Shown here piece by piece: positions 51,413 to 62,185 of a stretch of 64,000 nucleotides of DNA. A program made the translations under genes and the position numbers. Source of the DNA: Defluviitalea phaphyphila (GTDB lineage Bacteria; Bacillota; Clostridia; Lachnospirales; Defluviitaleaceae); the NCBI RefSeq assembly GCF_001466305.1, contig NZ_JWID01000008.1:1301-65300 (forward strand), read 5' to 3'. The notes beneath the pieces were generated by a model. That model did no database searches, was not told the DNA's origin, and was given only the letters and a program-made list of their open reading frames with translations. Every line of letters starts with the position of its first letter. The stretch's first letter is position 1.

Positions 51413-52147
51413 TTATAAAATCATTTTAAATCTTCGTGGATTAATAATTTGCCTTGTATTATGAATAATAGTATTTTTCTTATCAAAAGTAACACTATAA
51501 AGTTTTAATAAAGGAACATTTAAATCAATATTTAAAAGTTCTGCTTCTTCTTCACTGGGGAAACATACATCCAATTCTTTATAAGCATCACAAGGGAAAA
51601 TTTCGTATTTTTTTAATATTTTATATAATGATCCTGTTAAATCTTCTGTTAATAAAAAAGAATATTTTTTTGAAAATCGAGCATCCTCTATCATGACGGG
51701 TACATCATCACAAAATCGAACTCTTTTTATAGATAATACATTAGAATCATTCTCTAATTGCAAATCTTTTATATCCTTATTAGACGCCTCTTTTAAGCCA
51801 GCGAACAGCAAAATTGAAGAAGATTTTTTCCCGATAATCTCACAAGAATGAGTAAATCCCATAAATTTTGACATATTTCTTTCCATTTTTTGTTCAGCAA
51901 CAAAAGTGCCAACTCCTTGTTGTTTAATCAAATACCCTTCTTCAACTAATTCTGCTATTGCTTTTCTAACTGTAATTCTACTAACATCATATTTTTCACT
52001 CAATTCAGTTTCTGTTAATATTCTGTCATTTGGTTTTAAAACATTATTTCTAATTTCTTCTTTAATAATCTCCATAAGTTGGCGATATAAAGGTGTACTA
52101 GAATTTTTATCAAGAGGTGTTACTTCCATAATTGTCCCCCTTATCAT
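51413..52147 (-). CDS. frlR: GntR/HutC (UTRA) transcription regulator, FrlR-like
   Basis: 244 residues. N-terminal GntR winged helix (residues ~10-75: PLYRQLMEIIKEEIRNNVLK, LTETELSEKYDVSRITVRKA, LVEEGYLIKQQGVGTFV), then a UTRA ligand domain (~90-240) with FPSEEEAELLNIDLNVPLL. UTRA regulators respond to sugar phosphates. It heads the frl genes and is divergent from the SIS remnant at 52273. The near-identical operator-like sites on both sides suggest that it controls both directions and itself. Confidence 0.88.
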   Translation of the reverse strand: MIRGTIMEVTPLDKNSSTPLYRQLMEIIKEEIRNNVLKPNDRILTETELSEKYDVSRITVRKAIAELVEEGYLIKQQGVGTFVAEQKMERNMSKFMGFTHSCEIIGKKSSSILLFAGLKEASNKDIKDLQLENDSNVLSIKRVRFCDDVPVMIEDARFSKKYSFLLTEDLTGSLYKILKKYEIFPCDAYKELDVCFPSEEEAELLNIDLNVPLLKLYSVTFDKKNTIIHNTRQIINPRRFKMIL

Positions 52148-52232
52148 AAAATATTAAACAAAATCTAACTATGTATTCATATTATAACATATTGATACAA
52201 AAAAACAAGAGGCTGTATATTTATCATCTTTT

Positions 52233-52245
52233 TTGTTTATACAAT
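52233..52245. promoter_or_regulatory. Candidate FrlR operator, between frlR and the SIS remnant
   Basis: TTGTTTATACAAT, the same 13-mer as 51190-51202. It is 28 bases ahead of the remnant frame and 86 bases ahead of the frlR start. Confidence 0.5.
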
Positions 52246-52272
52246 AATTTAATATTCTTCATTTTTTAATAA

Positions 52273-52461
52273 GGAGAAGATGAAGCTAGATATCTTACTG
52301 ATCGTGTTGAAAATTTTGTAAATCGAGTTAGTGCTAAAGTTACGGTTTTTGATACAAAAGATTATGCCTTAGAAGGAATCAATGGAAAATATAGTGGCTT
52401 ATTATCTCCACTAGTTATAAAAGCTATTTGTCGTCGCTATTATCATAAATTAAAATACTAA
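52273..52461 (+). pseudogene. C-terminal remnant of an SIS-domain sugar isomerase
   Basis: The frame GGA GAA GAT GAA GCT ... runs 62 codons to TAA at 52459 without a start codon. The peptide (DRVENFVNRVSAKVTVFDTK, then GLLSPLVIKAICRRYYHKL) lines up with the end of frlB (ERAHAFCKKFSDKIVLIDAA ... LREYANAL), though the residues differ. It is therefore a leftover of a second frlB/SIS paralogue that stood divergent from frlR. A plus-strand terminator still follows it. Confidence 0.75.
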
Positions 52462-52506
52462 ATTATATTAAATAAAATATATAATTTTTATGTAAAATTA
52501 AAATTT

Positions 52507-52547
52507 GCCACTAAAATTCTATAAAAATAAAATTTTAGTGGCTTTTT
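52507..52547 (+). terminator. Terminator of the lost SIS gene
   Basis: GCCACTAAAATT (52507-52518) and AATTTTAGTGGC (52531-52542), then TTTTT. It has outlived the gene it served. The rest of 52548-52665 shows nothing. Confidence 0.85.
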
Positions 52548-52665
52548 CAAACCTAATGATATGCACTTTAATACTAAATATAAATCATAAATACTTAAAA
52601 AAGCACTTAGAACCTAAATTCTAAATACTTTTAATAACTACATAATTAAATTTAAAAAATTTGTT

Positions 52666-52905
52666 TTATTTAATTAGTATATTAAGAACTAAAGCCAATA
52701 TAATAAAAAGAGCCGCACTAATTTTAGTATATTTCTCAAAAGTTCCTTCTAAAGAACGTGCTTTATTCTTTCCCCAATAGGTTTCTGCTCCTCCACTAAT
52801 ACTTCCAAGTCCTGCAGATTTTCCTTCTTGAAGTAATACAATACTTATTAATCCTAAAGCTAGTAATACATATATAACTGATATAATAATAGTAGCTATT
52901 TTCAC
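52666..52905 (-). CDS. secG: SecG, Sec translocase subunit
   Basis: A 79-residue protein with two membrane helices (residues ~3-22 and ~58-78). Between them is the SecG motif EGKSAGLGSISGGAETYWGK, with the conserved GG. It helps SecA-driven export through SecYE. In clostridia it normally follows eno and precedes rnr; here rnr lies elsewhere. The eno terminator separates it from the glycolysis genes, so it probably has its own promoter in the 60 bases upstream. Confidence 0.95.
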   Translation of the reverse strand: MKIATIIISVIYVLLALGLISIVLLQEGKSAGLGSISGGAETYWGKNKARSLEGTFEKYTKISAALFIILALVLNILIK

Positions 52906-52963
52906 TTTTACACCTCCTATTCCATTATTAATATCTTAACATAAAGTACTTTTGTATTCAAGA

Positions 52964-52987
52964 AAAACTCGGCAAGAGCCGAGTTTT
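52964..52987 (-). terminator. Terminator of the glycolytic operon
   Basis: AAAACTCGGC-AAGA-GCCGAGTTTT, directly after eno. Confidence 0.92.
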
Positions 52988-53012
52988 CTATAATATATAA
53001 TATAAATTCAAA

Positions 53013-54359
<1,347 letters not shown>

Positions 54360-54389
54360 TTATATAAAATATTATTATAACGCAAATTT

Positions 54390-55934
54390 CTATGACCTTA
54401 CAAGAAGGGAATTACCAGTCATTTCTTCTGGTTTTTCAATACCCATTAAATCAAGAAGAGTTGGGGCAATATCTGCTAATTTCCCACCTTCTTTTAAATC
54501 TATTCCTTCTCCTGCATTTACTAAAATAAATGGTACAGGATTAGTTGTATGTGCTGTAAAAGGTTCACCATTTTCATAATCTATTAGTTGTTCTGAATTT
54601 CCATGGTCTGCACAAATAAACATTTGTCCATCTACTTTTAATATAGCTTCTACAACACGTCCAACGCAAGTATCTACAGTTTCTACCGCTTTTATTGCTG
54701 CTTCTAAAATCCCAGTGTGTCCTACCATATCAGGATTTGCATAGTTAATTATTATTACATCATATTTTTTAGATAAAATTGCTTCAACAAGACGGTCTGT
54801 AACTTCAATAGCACTCATTTCTGGTTGTAAGTCATAAGTTGCAACCTTAGGAGAAGGAACTAATATACGGTCTTCTCCTTCATTAGGCTTTTCTACTCCT
54901 CCATTAAAGAAAAAGGTTACATGAGCATATTTTTCTGTTTCTGCAAGTCTAAGCTGTTTTAATCCTTTTTGTGATATATATTCTCCGAAAGTTTTTGTAA
55001 GTTTTTCTGGTTTAAAAGCAACAGATTTATTTTTAATGGTAATGTCATACTCAGTAAAACAAACATATTTTACTGGGAAAAATCCATTTGCCCTTTCAAA
55101 TCCTTCAAATTCTTCATCGCAAAAACATCTTGTTATTTCCCTTGCTCTATCTGGTCTAAAATTAAAACATATAATAGAATCATTTGGTTTAATTGTTGCG
55201 ATAGGTTCTCCATCTTTAGTAATAACTGTGGGAACAACAAATTCATCATAAATTTCTTTATCATAAGATAATTGCACTGCTTTAACTGGGTCATCGCATT
55301 TTTCTCCACTACCTAAAACCATAGCATCATAGGCAAGTTTTACTCTTTCCCATCTATTATCACGGTCCATTGCATAATATCTACCCATAACAGAGACAAT
55401 TTCTCCTACTCCTATTTCATCTATTTTATTTTGTAATTCCTGCATATAATCTTTACCAGAAGCTGGAGGAGTATCCCTACCATCTAAAAATGTATGAATA
55501 TACACTTTAGATAATCCATGTCTTTTGGCTAATTCTAAAAGAGCATATAAATGTGTATTATGACTATGTACTCCTCCATCTGATAAAAGACCATATAAAT
55601 GGAGTGATGAATTATTTTTCTTGCAATTTTCTACTGCCTCTATTAGTTCAGTATTTTCAAAAAAACTTTCATCTTTAATCGCTTTTGTTATTCTTGTTAG
55701 TTCTTGATAAACTATACGACCTGCTCCAATATTTAAATGACCTACTTCGGAATTTCCCATTTGTCCTTCTGGAAGACCTACATCCATGCCACTAGCATAT
55801 CCTTTTACAAAAGGATATTTTTTCATCAGGCCATCTAAAACTGGAGTATTCCCTTTGCATACTGCATTTCCATCACATTTATCATTTAGACCAAAACCAT
55901 CAAGCACCATTAATACAGTTGGTTTTTTTCTCAT
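54390..55934 (-). CDS. gpmI: Phosphoglycerate mutase, cofactor-independent
   Basis: 514 residues, full length for the Mn-dependent iPGM family. Landmarks are VLMVLDGFGLNDKCDGNAV, the catalytic Ser in GQMGNSEVGHLNIGAGR, RGDT-like HTFLDGRDTPP, and the metal sites in NYANPDMVGHTG and ICADHGNSE. It interconverts 3- and 2-phosphoglycerate. Manganese-dependent, so in spore-formers it may respond to pH. It is 27 bases from tpiA in one operon. Confidence 0.97.
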   Translation of the reverse strand: MRKKPTVLMVLDGFGLNDKCDGNAVCKGNTPVLDGLMKKYPFVKGYASGMDVGLPEGQMGNSEVGHLNIGAGRIVYQELTRITKAIKDESFFENTELIEAVENCKKNNSSLHLYGLLSDGGVHSHNTHLYALLELAKRHGLSKVYIHTFLDGRDTPPASGKDYMQELQNKIDEIGVGEIVSVMGRYYAMDRDNRWERVKLAYDAMVLGSGEKCDDPVKAVQLSYDKEIYDEFVVPTVITKDGEPIATIKPNDSIICFNFRPDRAREITRCFCDEEFEGFERANGFFPVKYVCFTEYDITIKNKSVAFKPEKLTKTFGEYISQKGLKQLRLAETEKYAHVTFFFNGGVEKPNEGEDRILVPSPKVATYDLQPEMSAIEVTDRLVEAILSKKYDVIIINYANPDMVGHTGILEAAIKAVETVDTCVGRVVEAILKVDGQMFICADHGNSEQLIDYENGEPFTAHTTNPVPFILVNAGEGIDLKEGGKLADIAPTLLDLMGIEKPEEMTGNSLLVRS

Positions 55935-55960
55935 TATACTACTCCTTTTATATAAACTTT

Positions 55961-56710
55961 CTAGTCATTATAGTTTACTATTTTACTAAAATCTATTTTT
56001 AAACTTGCTCCACCAACTAATCCTCCGTCGATGTTATCCATGCTAAAAAGTTCTTTTGCATTTTTTGCATTTACGCTTCCACCATATTGAATACGAATAC
56101 TATTAGCAACGGATTCGTCATAGATTTCTTTTACTACTTGCCTAATGGAAGCACAAACTTCTTCAGCTTGTTCTGATGTAGCAGTTTTTCCTGTCCCAAT
56201 TGCCCAAATTGGTTCATATGCAATAACTATATCTTTAGCTTTATCAGCAGGTACATCTTTTAGGGCAATTTTTGTTTGCATACGTACTAAATCAACTGTA
56301 ATACCTTGTTCTCTCTGCTCTAGAGTTTCTCCAACGCATATTATAGGAATTAAGTTATGTTCAATAGCTTTTAATACTTTTTTATTTACAGTTTCATCGG
56401 TCTCTGCAAAATATGCTCTTCTTTCAGAATGCCCAATAATTACATATTTTACTCCTAATTCAACTAACATATTAGGTGCTATTTCTCCTGTATATGCACC
56501 ACTTTCTTCATAATGCATATTTTGAGCACCTACGGCAATATTAGTTCCTTTAACTGCATCTAGTACAGCAGGTAAGCATACAAAAGGGGGACAAAAAACA
56601 ACATCTACTTTATCAGTATTTACTAAGGGTTTTAATTCTTCCACTAAATTTATAGCTTCTTGTGGAGTCTTATTCATTTTCCAATTACCTGCAATAATTT
56701 TTTTTCTCAT
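55961..56710 (-). CDS. tpiA: Triosephosphate isomerase
   Basis: 249 residues. Landmarks are [14 protein letters not shown] (active-site Lys), [12 protein letters not shown] (His) and [20 protein letters not shown] (Glu and flexible loop), and [20 protein letters not shown]. Interconverts glyceraldehyde-3-phosphate and dihydroxyacetone phosphate. Operon gene between pgk and gpmI, with short gaps and a clear GGAGG site. Confidence 0.98.
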   Translation of the reverse strand: MRKKIIAGNWKMNKTPQEAINLVEELKPLVNTDKVDVVFCPPFVCLPAVLDAVKGTNIAVGAQNMHYEESGAYTGEIAPNMLVELGVKYVIIGHSERRAYFAETDETVNKKVLKAIEHNLIPIICVGETLEQREQGITVDLVRMQTKIALKDVPADKAKDIVIAYEPIWAIGTGKTATSEQAEEVCASIRQVVKEIYDESVANSIRIQYGGSVNAKNAKELFSMDNIDGGLVGGASLKIDFSKIVNYND

Positions 56711-56736
56711 AAATGCCTCCTAAAATAATTTATTTT

Positions 56737-57933
56737 TTATTTATCATCTGCTGCTGCTACTCCTGGCAATTCTTTTCCTTCTAAAAATTCTAAAGATGCT
56801 CCTCCTCCAGTAGAAATATGAGTCATCTTATCTCCAAATCCTAACTGATTTACAGCTGCAGCAGAGTCTCCTCCACCAATGATAGTTGTTGCATCTGTTT
56901 CTGCTAAAGCTTTTGCAACAGCTATAGTCCCCTTTGCAAAGTTTTCAAACTCGAATACTCCCATAGGGCCATTCCAAACAACTGTTTTAGCGTCTTTTAC
57001 TGCATCAGCAAAAAGTTCTCTTGTTTTAGGACCAATATCTAGTCCTTCCCAATCAGGTTCAATTCCTCCTCTTTCTACTACTTTATATGGAGTATCATTT
57101 TTAAATTCTTTTGCAACTACATTATCTACAGGAAGTAATAATTTTACTCCTTTTTCTTCCGCTTTTTTAATCATATCTTTTGCATAATCTATTTTATCTT
57201 CTTCAAGTAAAGATTTTCCTACTTCATTTCCCATTGCTTTTAGGAAAGTATAAGCCATTCCTCCACCTATTATTAAAGTATCTACTTTATCAAGAAGATT
57301 ATTAATTACATTAATTTTATCGGATACTTTTGCTCCTCCTAAAATAGCTACAAAAGGTCTTACTGGATTGTTTACAGCATTTCCTAAGAAATCAATTTCT
57401 TTTTGCATTAAATATCCTACTGCACAATCTCCATTAATAAATTTTGTAACTCCTACATTAGAACAATGTGCTCTATGAGCTGTACCAAATGCATCATTTA
57501 CGAATACATCTGCAAGACTTGCAAGTTCTTTACTAAAATCATCTATATTCTTTGTTTCTTCTTTACGATACCTTGTATTTTCAAGAAGAATTACATCTCC
57601 TTCTTTCATAGCTTCAACAGCTTTTTTAGCATTTTCTCCAACAACATTATCATCTTTTGCAAATACTACTTCTTTTCCTAATAGTTCGCTTAATCTTTTA
57701 GCAACTGGTGCTAAAGATAATTCTGGTTTAGGTTCTCCTTTTGGTTTTCCTAAATGAGAACAAAGAATAACTTTTCCTCCATCATTAATTAATTTTTTTA
57801 TAGTTGGAAGAGCTGCAACTAATCTATTTTCATCAGTAATAACTCCATCTTGTAAAGGAACATTAAAATCACATCTAACTAATACTCTTTTTCCCTTAAC
57901 TTGAATATCATCTACTGTCTTTTTATTTAACAT
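56737..57933 (-). CDS. pgk: Phosphoglycerate kinase
   Basis: 398 residues in two Rossmann-like domains. Landmarks are [20 protein letters not shown] at the start, [32 protein letters not shown] and the C-terminal [13 protein letters not shown] with [18 protein letters not shown]. Makes ATP from 1,3-bisphosphoglycerate. A stem-loop separates it from gap, so its mRNA level may be lower than that of gap. Confidence 0.98.
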   Translation of the reverse strand: MLNKKTVDDIQVKGKRVLVRCDFNVPLQDGVITDENRLVAALPTIKKLINDGGKVILCSHLGKPKGEPKPELSLAPVAKRLSELLGKEVVFAKDDNVVGENAKKAVEAMKEGDVILLENTRYRKEETKNIDDFSKELASLADVFVNDAFGTAHRAHCSNVGVTKFINGDCAVGYLMQKEIDFLGNAVNNPVRPFVAILGGAKVSDKINVINNLLDKVDTLIIGGGMAYTFLKAMGNEVGKSLLEEDKIDYAKDMIKKAEEKGVKLLLPVDNVVAKEFKNDTPYKVVERGGIEPDWEGLDIGPKTRELFADAVKDAKTVVWNGPMGVFEFENFAKGTIAVAKALAETDATTIIGGGDSAAAVNQLGFGDKMTHISTGGGASLEFLEGKELPGVAAADDK

Positions 57934-57965
57934 GGAATCAACTCCTTAAGATTATTTATAATAAT

Positions 57966-58006
57966 AAAGTCCGGTCCTATAGTCATTACTACAAAACCGG
58001 ACCTTT
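57966..58006 (-). terminator. Hairpin between gap and pgk
   Basis: AAAG-TCCGGT (57966-57975) and ACCGGA-CCTTT (57996-58006), one internal base extra, around a 20-base loop. T-rich sequence follows only loosely. Probably a partial terminator or stability element after gap. Confidence 0.75.
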
Positions 58007-58023
58007 TGTGGGTCTATCTATGA

Positions 58024-59010
58024 TTATAGACGTTCAGCAACGTATTGTGTAAGATCCACAATTCTATTGGAATAACCCCATTCATTATCGTACCAAGAAA
58101 CAACTTTAACCATATTTCCATCAATTACCATTGTAGATAATCCATCAACAATTGAAGAACGAGAATCTTTTCTAAAGTCAATGGATACTAATGGTTCATC
58201 AGTATATCCTAATACTTTATCATCAGCAGCAGCTTTAAGTGCAGCATTAACTTCTTCTACTGTTACATCTTTTCCTAATTCTGCTGTTAAATCAACAACT
58301 GATACTGTAGGAGTAGGTACACGCATAGCCATACCTGTTAATTTTCCTTTAAGAGAAGGAATAACTTTAGCAACTGCTTCAGCTGCTCCTGTTGTTGTAG
58401 GGATAATAGATTCAGCTGCAGCACGTGCTCTTCTTAAATCATTATGAGGTAAATCTAAAATTCTTTGGTCGTTTGTATAAGAGTGAACTGTTGTCATAAT
58501 ACCTCTTTTAATTTCAAATTTTTCATGAAGAACTTTTGCAACTGGAGCTAAACAGTTTGTTGTACAAGATGCATTATCAATAATATGGTCTTCATCAGGA
58601 TTATAATCTCCTTCATTAACACCCATAACAATAGATTTTGTTCCTTTTCCTGGAGCAGAAATAATTACTTTTTTAGCACCTGCATCAATATGTAATTGAG
58701 CTTGTTCTTTTTTTCTAAAAATACCTGTAGACTCAATTACAATATCTACTCCAAGTTCTTTCCATGGAAGTCCTGCAGGATTTCTTTCTGCTGTTACTTT
58801 GATTTCTTTTCCATTTACAACTAAAGCTCCTTCTTTAACTTCAACTGTTCCATCAAATTTACCAAAGCATGAATCATATTTTAATAAATGAGCTAATGTT
58901 TCAGGATTAGTTAGGTCATTAATTGCTACAATATCCAAACCTCTTGCCATTGCTACTTTAAATGCATTACGTCCAATACGTCCAAATCCATTAATTGCGA
59001 TTTTTGCCAT
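58024..59010 (-). CDS. gap: Glyceraldehyde-3-phosphate dehydrogenase
   Basis: 328 residues. Landmarks are [17 protein letters not shown] (NAD fold), [14 protein letters not shown] with the catalytic Cys, and [20 protein letters not shown]; the C-terminal [16 protein letters not shown] is intact. The NAD-type glycolytic enzyme. It is first after cggR in the operon; a 14-bp hairpin precedes it and probably protects the gap mRNA after cutting. Confidence 0.98.
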   Translation of the reverse strand: MAKIAINGFGRIGRNAFKVAMARGLDIVAINDLTNPETLAHLLKYDSCFGKFDGTVEVKEGALVVNGKEIKVTAERNPAGLPWKELGVDIVIESTGIFRKKEQAQLHIDAGAKKVIISAPGKGTKSIVMGVNEGDYNPDEDHIIDNASCTTNCLAPVAKVLHEKFEIKRGIMTTVHSYTNDQRILDLPHNDLRRARAAAESIIPTTTGAAEAVAKVIPSLKGKLTGMAMRVPTPTVSVVDLTAELGKDVTVEEVNAALKAAADDKVLGYTDEPLVSIDFRKDSRSSIVDGLSTMVIDGNMVKVVSWYDNEWGYSNRIVDLTQYVAERL

Positions 59011-59045
59011 TGTTAATTCCTCCTAATTTTTTAATTTTATTTTAA

Positions 59046-59081
59046 GTTGTAAAAATACAAAATATAATGTATTTTTACAAC
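59046..59081 (-). other. Perfect 14-bp hairpin between cggR and gap
   Basis: GTTGTAAAAATACA (59046-59059) and TGTATTTTTACAAC (59068-59081), 8-base loop. In Bacillus the cggR-gapA mRNA is cut and the gapA part is kept by a hairpin at its 5' end; this element is in the right place for the same job. Confidence 0.7.
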
Positions 59082-59093
59082 GTAATAACATAT

Positions 59094-60122
59094 TTAATCT
59101 TTAAAATCTTTTATAATTTCATTAGCTGCTCCTTCATCTATTACAATACAGCCATCTTTAAGTAAATGTCTTATGGATTTAATTGCCTCAGCTTTTGATT
59201 TTCCTCCAGCAGCTGCAATTTTATAAGGTATTTTTTTTATATCTTCTAACCTAATGCCTATGGAACGGGAAGCATATACTATTTCTCCTTCTGAATTAAA
59301 ATAATATCCAAAAGCTTCTCCTACTGCTTGTTTTCTTTTTAAAAAATCTAAAATTGCTTCAGGGACTTTTCTTCTTCTAGCCATTTTAATAGCATTTCCT
59401 ATACCAAATATTAATATGTCTGTTTTAGAAACTTTTTTTAGGATATCTTGAATTTCTGGTTCTTTGCTAATACTTTCTAAAGATTTTTTACTTAAATTAT
59501 CTGGAATATTAAGTAATCTATATTTAGCTCCTAATTTTTGTGCTAATTGTGAAGTTAAAGTATTAGATTGATATTCTACTTTATTTCCTATACTTCCTCT
59601 AGCTGGCAAAACAAATGCATTTTCATAAGTATTATTAGTTTTTATAGCTTCTATTATATTAGATACAGTAGTTCCTCCTGTAAGAGCAATAGTACTATTT
59701 TCTTGTATAATATTTTCGAAAATTCTAGCTGTCGCCTTTCCAATGTCTTTTTTTACTATTTCATCCTTATCAGCATCTCCTAAAACAATAACAACTTTAG
59801 GAATATCTAAGATTTTAGCAACTTTTTTTTCCAGTTCACTGAACCCTTTTAATTCATGAATGAGATTTTCTAAATTACAAACAATATTTTTCCCTTCTAA
59901 AGTAATTTCCATTCCTAAACAACTAACTTTTATAAATCCATTTTTTTTTAAAAAATCGGTTTCAGACCTAATAATTCTTTCAGAAATATTAAGATTAGCA
60001 GATAAAACTCTTCTTCCTATAGGTTCTGAATACATAATAGTTTTTAAAATTTTGTATCTTCTTTCTAAACCTAAAATCCCATCAGGAATTATCTTTTGCA
60101 ATGTAGCAAGCAAATTTCTCAT
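59094..60122 (-). CDS. cggR: CggR, central glycolytic gene repressor
   Basis: 342 residues of the SorC/DeoR-type family. N-terminal helix-turn-helix (RVLSANLNISERIIRSETDF, residues ~40-60), then a sugar-phosphate-binding domain with IALTGGTTVSNIIEA near 165, VLPARGSIGNKVEYQSNTL, and IAAAGGKSKAEAI near the end. It represses the gap operon until fructose-1,6-bisphosphate binds. It heads the operon and a matching operator overlaps its leader, so it controls itself. Confidence 0.95.
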   Translation of the reverse strand: MRNLLATLQKIIPDGILGLERRYKILKTIMYSEPIGRRVLSANLNISERIIRSETDFLKKNGFIKVSCLGMEITLEGKNIVCNLENLIHELKGFSELEKKVAKILDIPKVVIVLGDADKDEIVKKDIGKATARIFENIIQENSTIALTGGTTVSNIIEAIKTNNTYENAFVLPARGSIGNKVEYQSNTLTSQLAQKLGAKYRLLNIPDNLSKKSLESISKEPEIQDILKKVSKTDILIFGIGNAIKMARRRKVPEAILDFLKRKQAVGEAFGYYFNSEGEIVYASRSIGIRLEDIKKIPYKIAAAGGKSKAEAIKSIRHLLKDGCIVIDEGAANEIIKDFKD

Positions 60123-60138
60123 ACTAAACGCTCCCCGG

Positions 60139-60173
60139 GAACATTATTGTCCTAGTGCGCAATTTAAGTCCCA
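60139..60173 (-). promoter_or_regulatory. CggR operator
   Basis: On the minus strand TGGGAC-N6-TGCG and TAGGAC-N6-GTTC lie as two direct repeats, 19 bases apart, just before the cggR ribosome site. They resemble the CGGGAC-N6-TGTC tandem of B. subtilis CggR. A block here would stop read-through into cggR-gap. Confidence 0.6.
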
Positions 60174-60287
60174 CTCAAATAAAAATAAGAAAAGATATTT
60201 TATATCTTCGTTTATATTGTAACGAATATAATATAAAATATCAAGAAATTTTTTTAAATATATAAATCTATTTTTATAATTTATTAT

Positions 60288-61955
60288 TTATTGATTTCTA
60301 TGTTTTTTATTCATACCATGTTCACTTAAAACTCCAAGAGCTATATTTGAAGCATGGTCTGATATCCTTTCTAAATTACTTATTACATCTAAAAATACAA
60401 TTCCTGATATAGGTTTACAAGTATTTTTAGAAAGTCTATTTATATGTCTTGAACGAAGTTCTTCTTCCATTCTATCAACAATATCTTCTTTAGGCTCTAT
60501 GGTCTTAGCTAATTCTGGATTATTTTCTTCTCTTGATCTTATTGCATCTTCATAACACTCAATACATTTTTCTGCCATCGTTTTTAATTCTAACGCAGCA
60601 GAATCAGAAAATTGTATTTTTTCATCAATTGCAAATTGAGCTAATTCTGCAATGTTTTCAGCATGATCTCCTACACGTTCTATATCATTAACTGTATGAA
60701 ATAATCCTGTAACTATGGTATTCTGTTTTTCATTAAGAGGTGAATTGGATATTTTTACTAGATATTGAGTGATATTTCTATTTAATTCATTTATACTTTT
60801 TTCTCTTTTTAATACTCTTTCTACTTTTTGTTCATTTTTTTCAAGTAATGCTTCTATTGCTGTTTTTACATTTTCTCCTGACATATTTGCCATTCTTACT
60901 ACTTCTTTTATCGCATTTTCTACTGCAAAACTAGGTGTTTCTAAAATACGTTCATCTAAATGTTGAAGACTACTTTCATCTTTTTCTTCTTCTCCTTTAA
61001 CAAATTTACCTGATAAATATACAAGTACACTACAGAAAGGAAATAGAATGACAGTATTAGATATGTTAAATATAGTATGAACAATACTTATTTCTGTCAT
61101 ATTTATTAATTGCTGTCCTAAGATTGGATTAATAAAATTAAAATAAATAATGGCAATTGTCGAAAATATAATTGTTCCTAATACATTAAATAATAAGTGT
61201 ACATATGCAGCTCTTTTAGCTGTTTTTGTAGCTCCTATACTAGATAATATAGCTGTAACACAAGTACCTATATTTTGCCCCATTATAATATATACTGCTG
61301 CATTCCATGGGACTAAGGAAGCAGCTGCTAAAGTTTGTAAAATACCTACTGATGCAGAGCTACTTTGAATAATAGCTGTAACTGCAAATCCTGCTAAAAT
61401 TCCTAAAAAAGGATTATGTCCTAAACTAATAAATGCTTGAGAAAAAACGGGTAAGTCTCTAAGAGGTGTAACAGCGTCTGACATCATTTCTAATCCTAGG
61501 AATAAAATCCCAAATCCTGCAAGTATCTCTCCTATTTGTTTTAAAGATTTTTTATTAGAAAACATAACAAAAGAAACTCCAATTGCTATTACAACTGGTG
61601 CTAATTCTGAAGGTTTTAAAAACTTTGACCACTCACCCATGGATACAATCCATCCAGTAACTGTAGTTCCAACATTAGCCCCCATAATAACACCTGCAGC
61701 TTGAACTAAATTCATTAGTCCAGCATTTACAAATCCAACTACCATAACAGTAGTAGCTGAACTACTTTGAATAATAGCTGTAACTGCTGCTCCTACCAAT
61801 ACTCCCATTAAACGATTATTAGTTAGAATCTCTAATAATCTCTTCATCTTATTTCCTGCAGATTTTTGTAAACCATCTCCCATAATCTGCATTCCATAAA
61901 TAAATAATCCTAATCCTCCTACGAACGCAAATAAAATTTTGGTATAAAATTGCAT
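60288..61955 (-). CDS. Na+/phosphate cotransporter with PhoU-like domain (NptA/YjbB-type)
   Basis: 555 residues. The first ~310 hold two repeats of the Na/Pi-cotransporter signature (AIIQSSSATTVMVVGFVNAG near 60-80 and AIIQSSSASVGILQTLAAAS near 195-215) in a fold of about eight helices. The C-terminal ~200 are helical PhoU-like repeats (NDIERVGDHAENIAELA, SNLERISDHASNIALGV). Members move phosphate with Na+. The gene has no close partner and lies upstream of cggR on the same strand, with a 165-base gap. Confidence 0.93.
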   Translation of the reverse strand: MQFYTKILFAFVGGLGLFIYGMQIMGDGLQKSAGNKMKRLLEILTNNRLMGVLVGAAVTAIIQSSSATTVMVVGFVNAGLMNLVQAAGVIMGANVGTTVTGWIVSMGEWSKFLKPSELAPVVIAIGVSFVMFSNKKSLKQIGEILAGFGILFLGLEMMSDAVTPLRDLPVFSQAFISLGHNPFLGILAGFAVTAIIQSSSASVGILQTLAAASLVPWNAAVYIIMGQNIGTCVTAILSSIGATKTAKRAAYVHLLFNVLGTIIFSTIAIIYFNFINPILGQQLINMTEISIVHTIFNISNTVILFPFCSVLVYLSGKFVKGEEEKDESSLQHLDERILETPSFAVENAIKEVVRMANMSGENVKTAIEALLEKNEQKVERVLKREKSINELNRNITQYLVKISNSPLNEKQNTIVTGLFHTVNDIERVGDHAENIAELAQFAIDEKIQFSDSAALELKTMAEKCIECYEDAIRSREENNPELAKTIEPKEDIVDRMEEELRSRHINRLSKNTCKPISGIVFLDVISNLERISDHASNIALGVLSEHGMNKKHRNQ

Positions 61956-62147
61956 TGTTCTCCCCCTAGTTTTTTTGTTAATAAAACCTAGAATATTTTA
62001 TCATGTTTAAAAAAATAAAATCAACCATTTAATATTTCCTTTATTATTTATAACAAAAAATAATTAATTTTAATCAAATTTATTGTAATTATTACTAATA
62101 ATTTTTTTCATTAAAAGTATTAATTTTGTATTATATGAATTTTTATC

Positions 62148-62185
62148 AAAATAAAAATCCTTGGTCTCCCAAGGATTTTTATTTT
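62148..62185 (-). terminator. Terminator of mnmA
   Basis: AAAATAAAAATCCTTGG-TCTC-CCAAGGATTTTTATTTT, a 17-bp stem that includes the mnmA stop codon. Confidence 0.92.

Noticed and set aside
52148-52665. tmRNA (ssrA) or another RNA gene near secG
   Set aside because: No tRNA-like ends or tag reading frame; the stretch is explained by the SIS remnant and its terminator.
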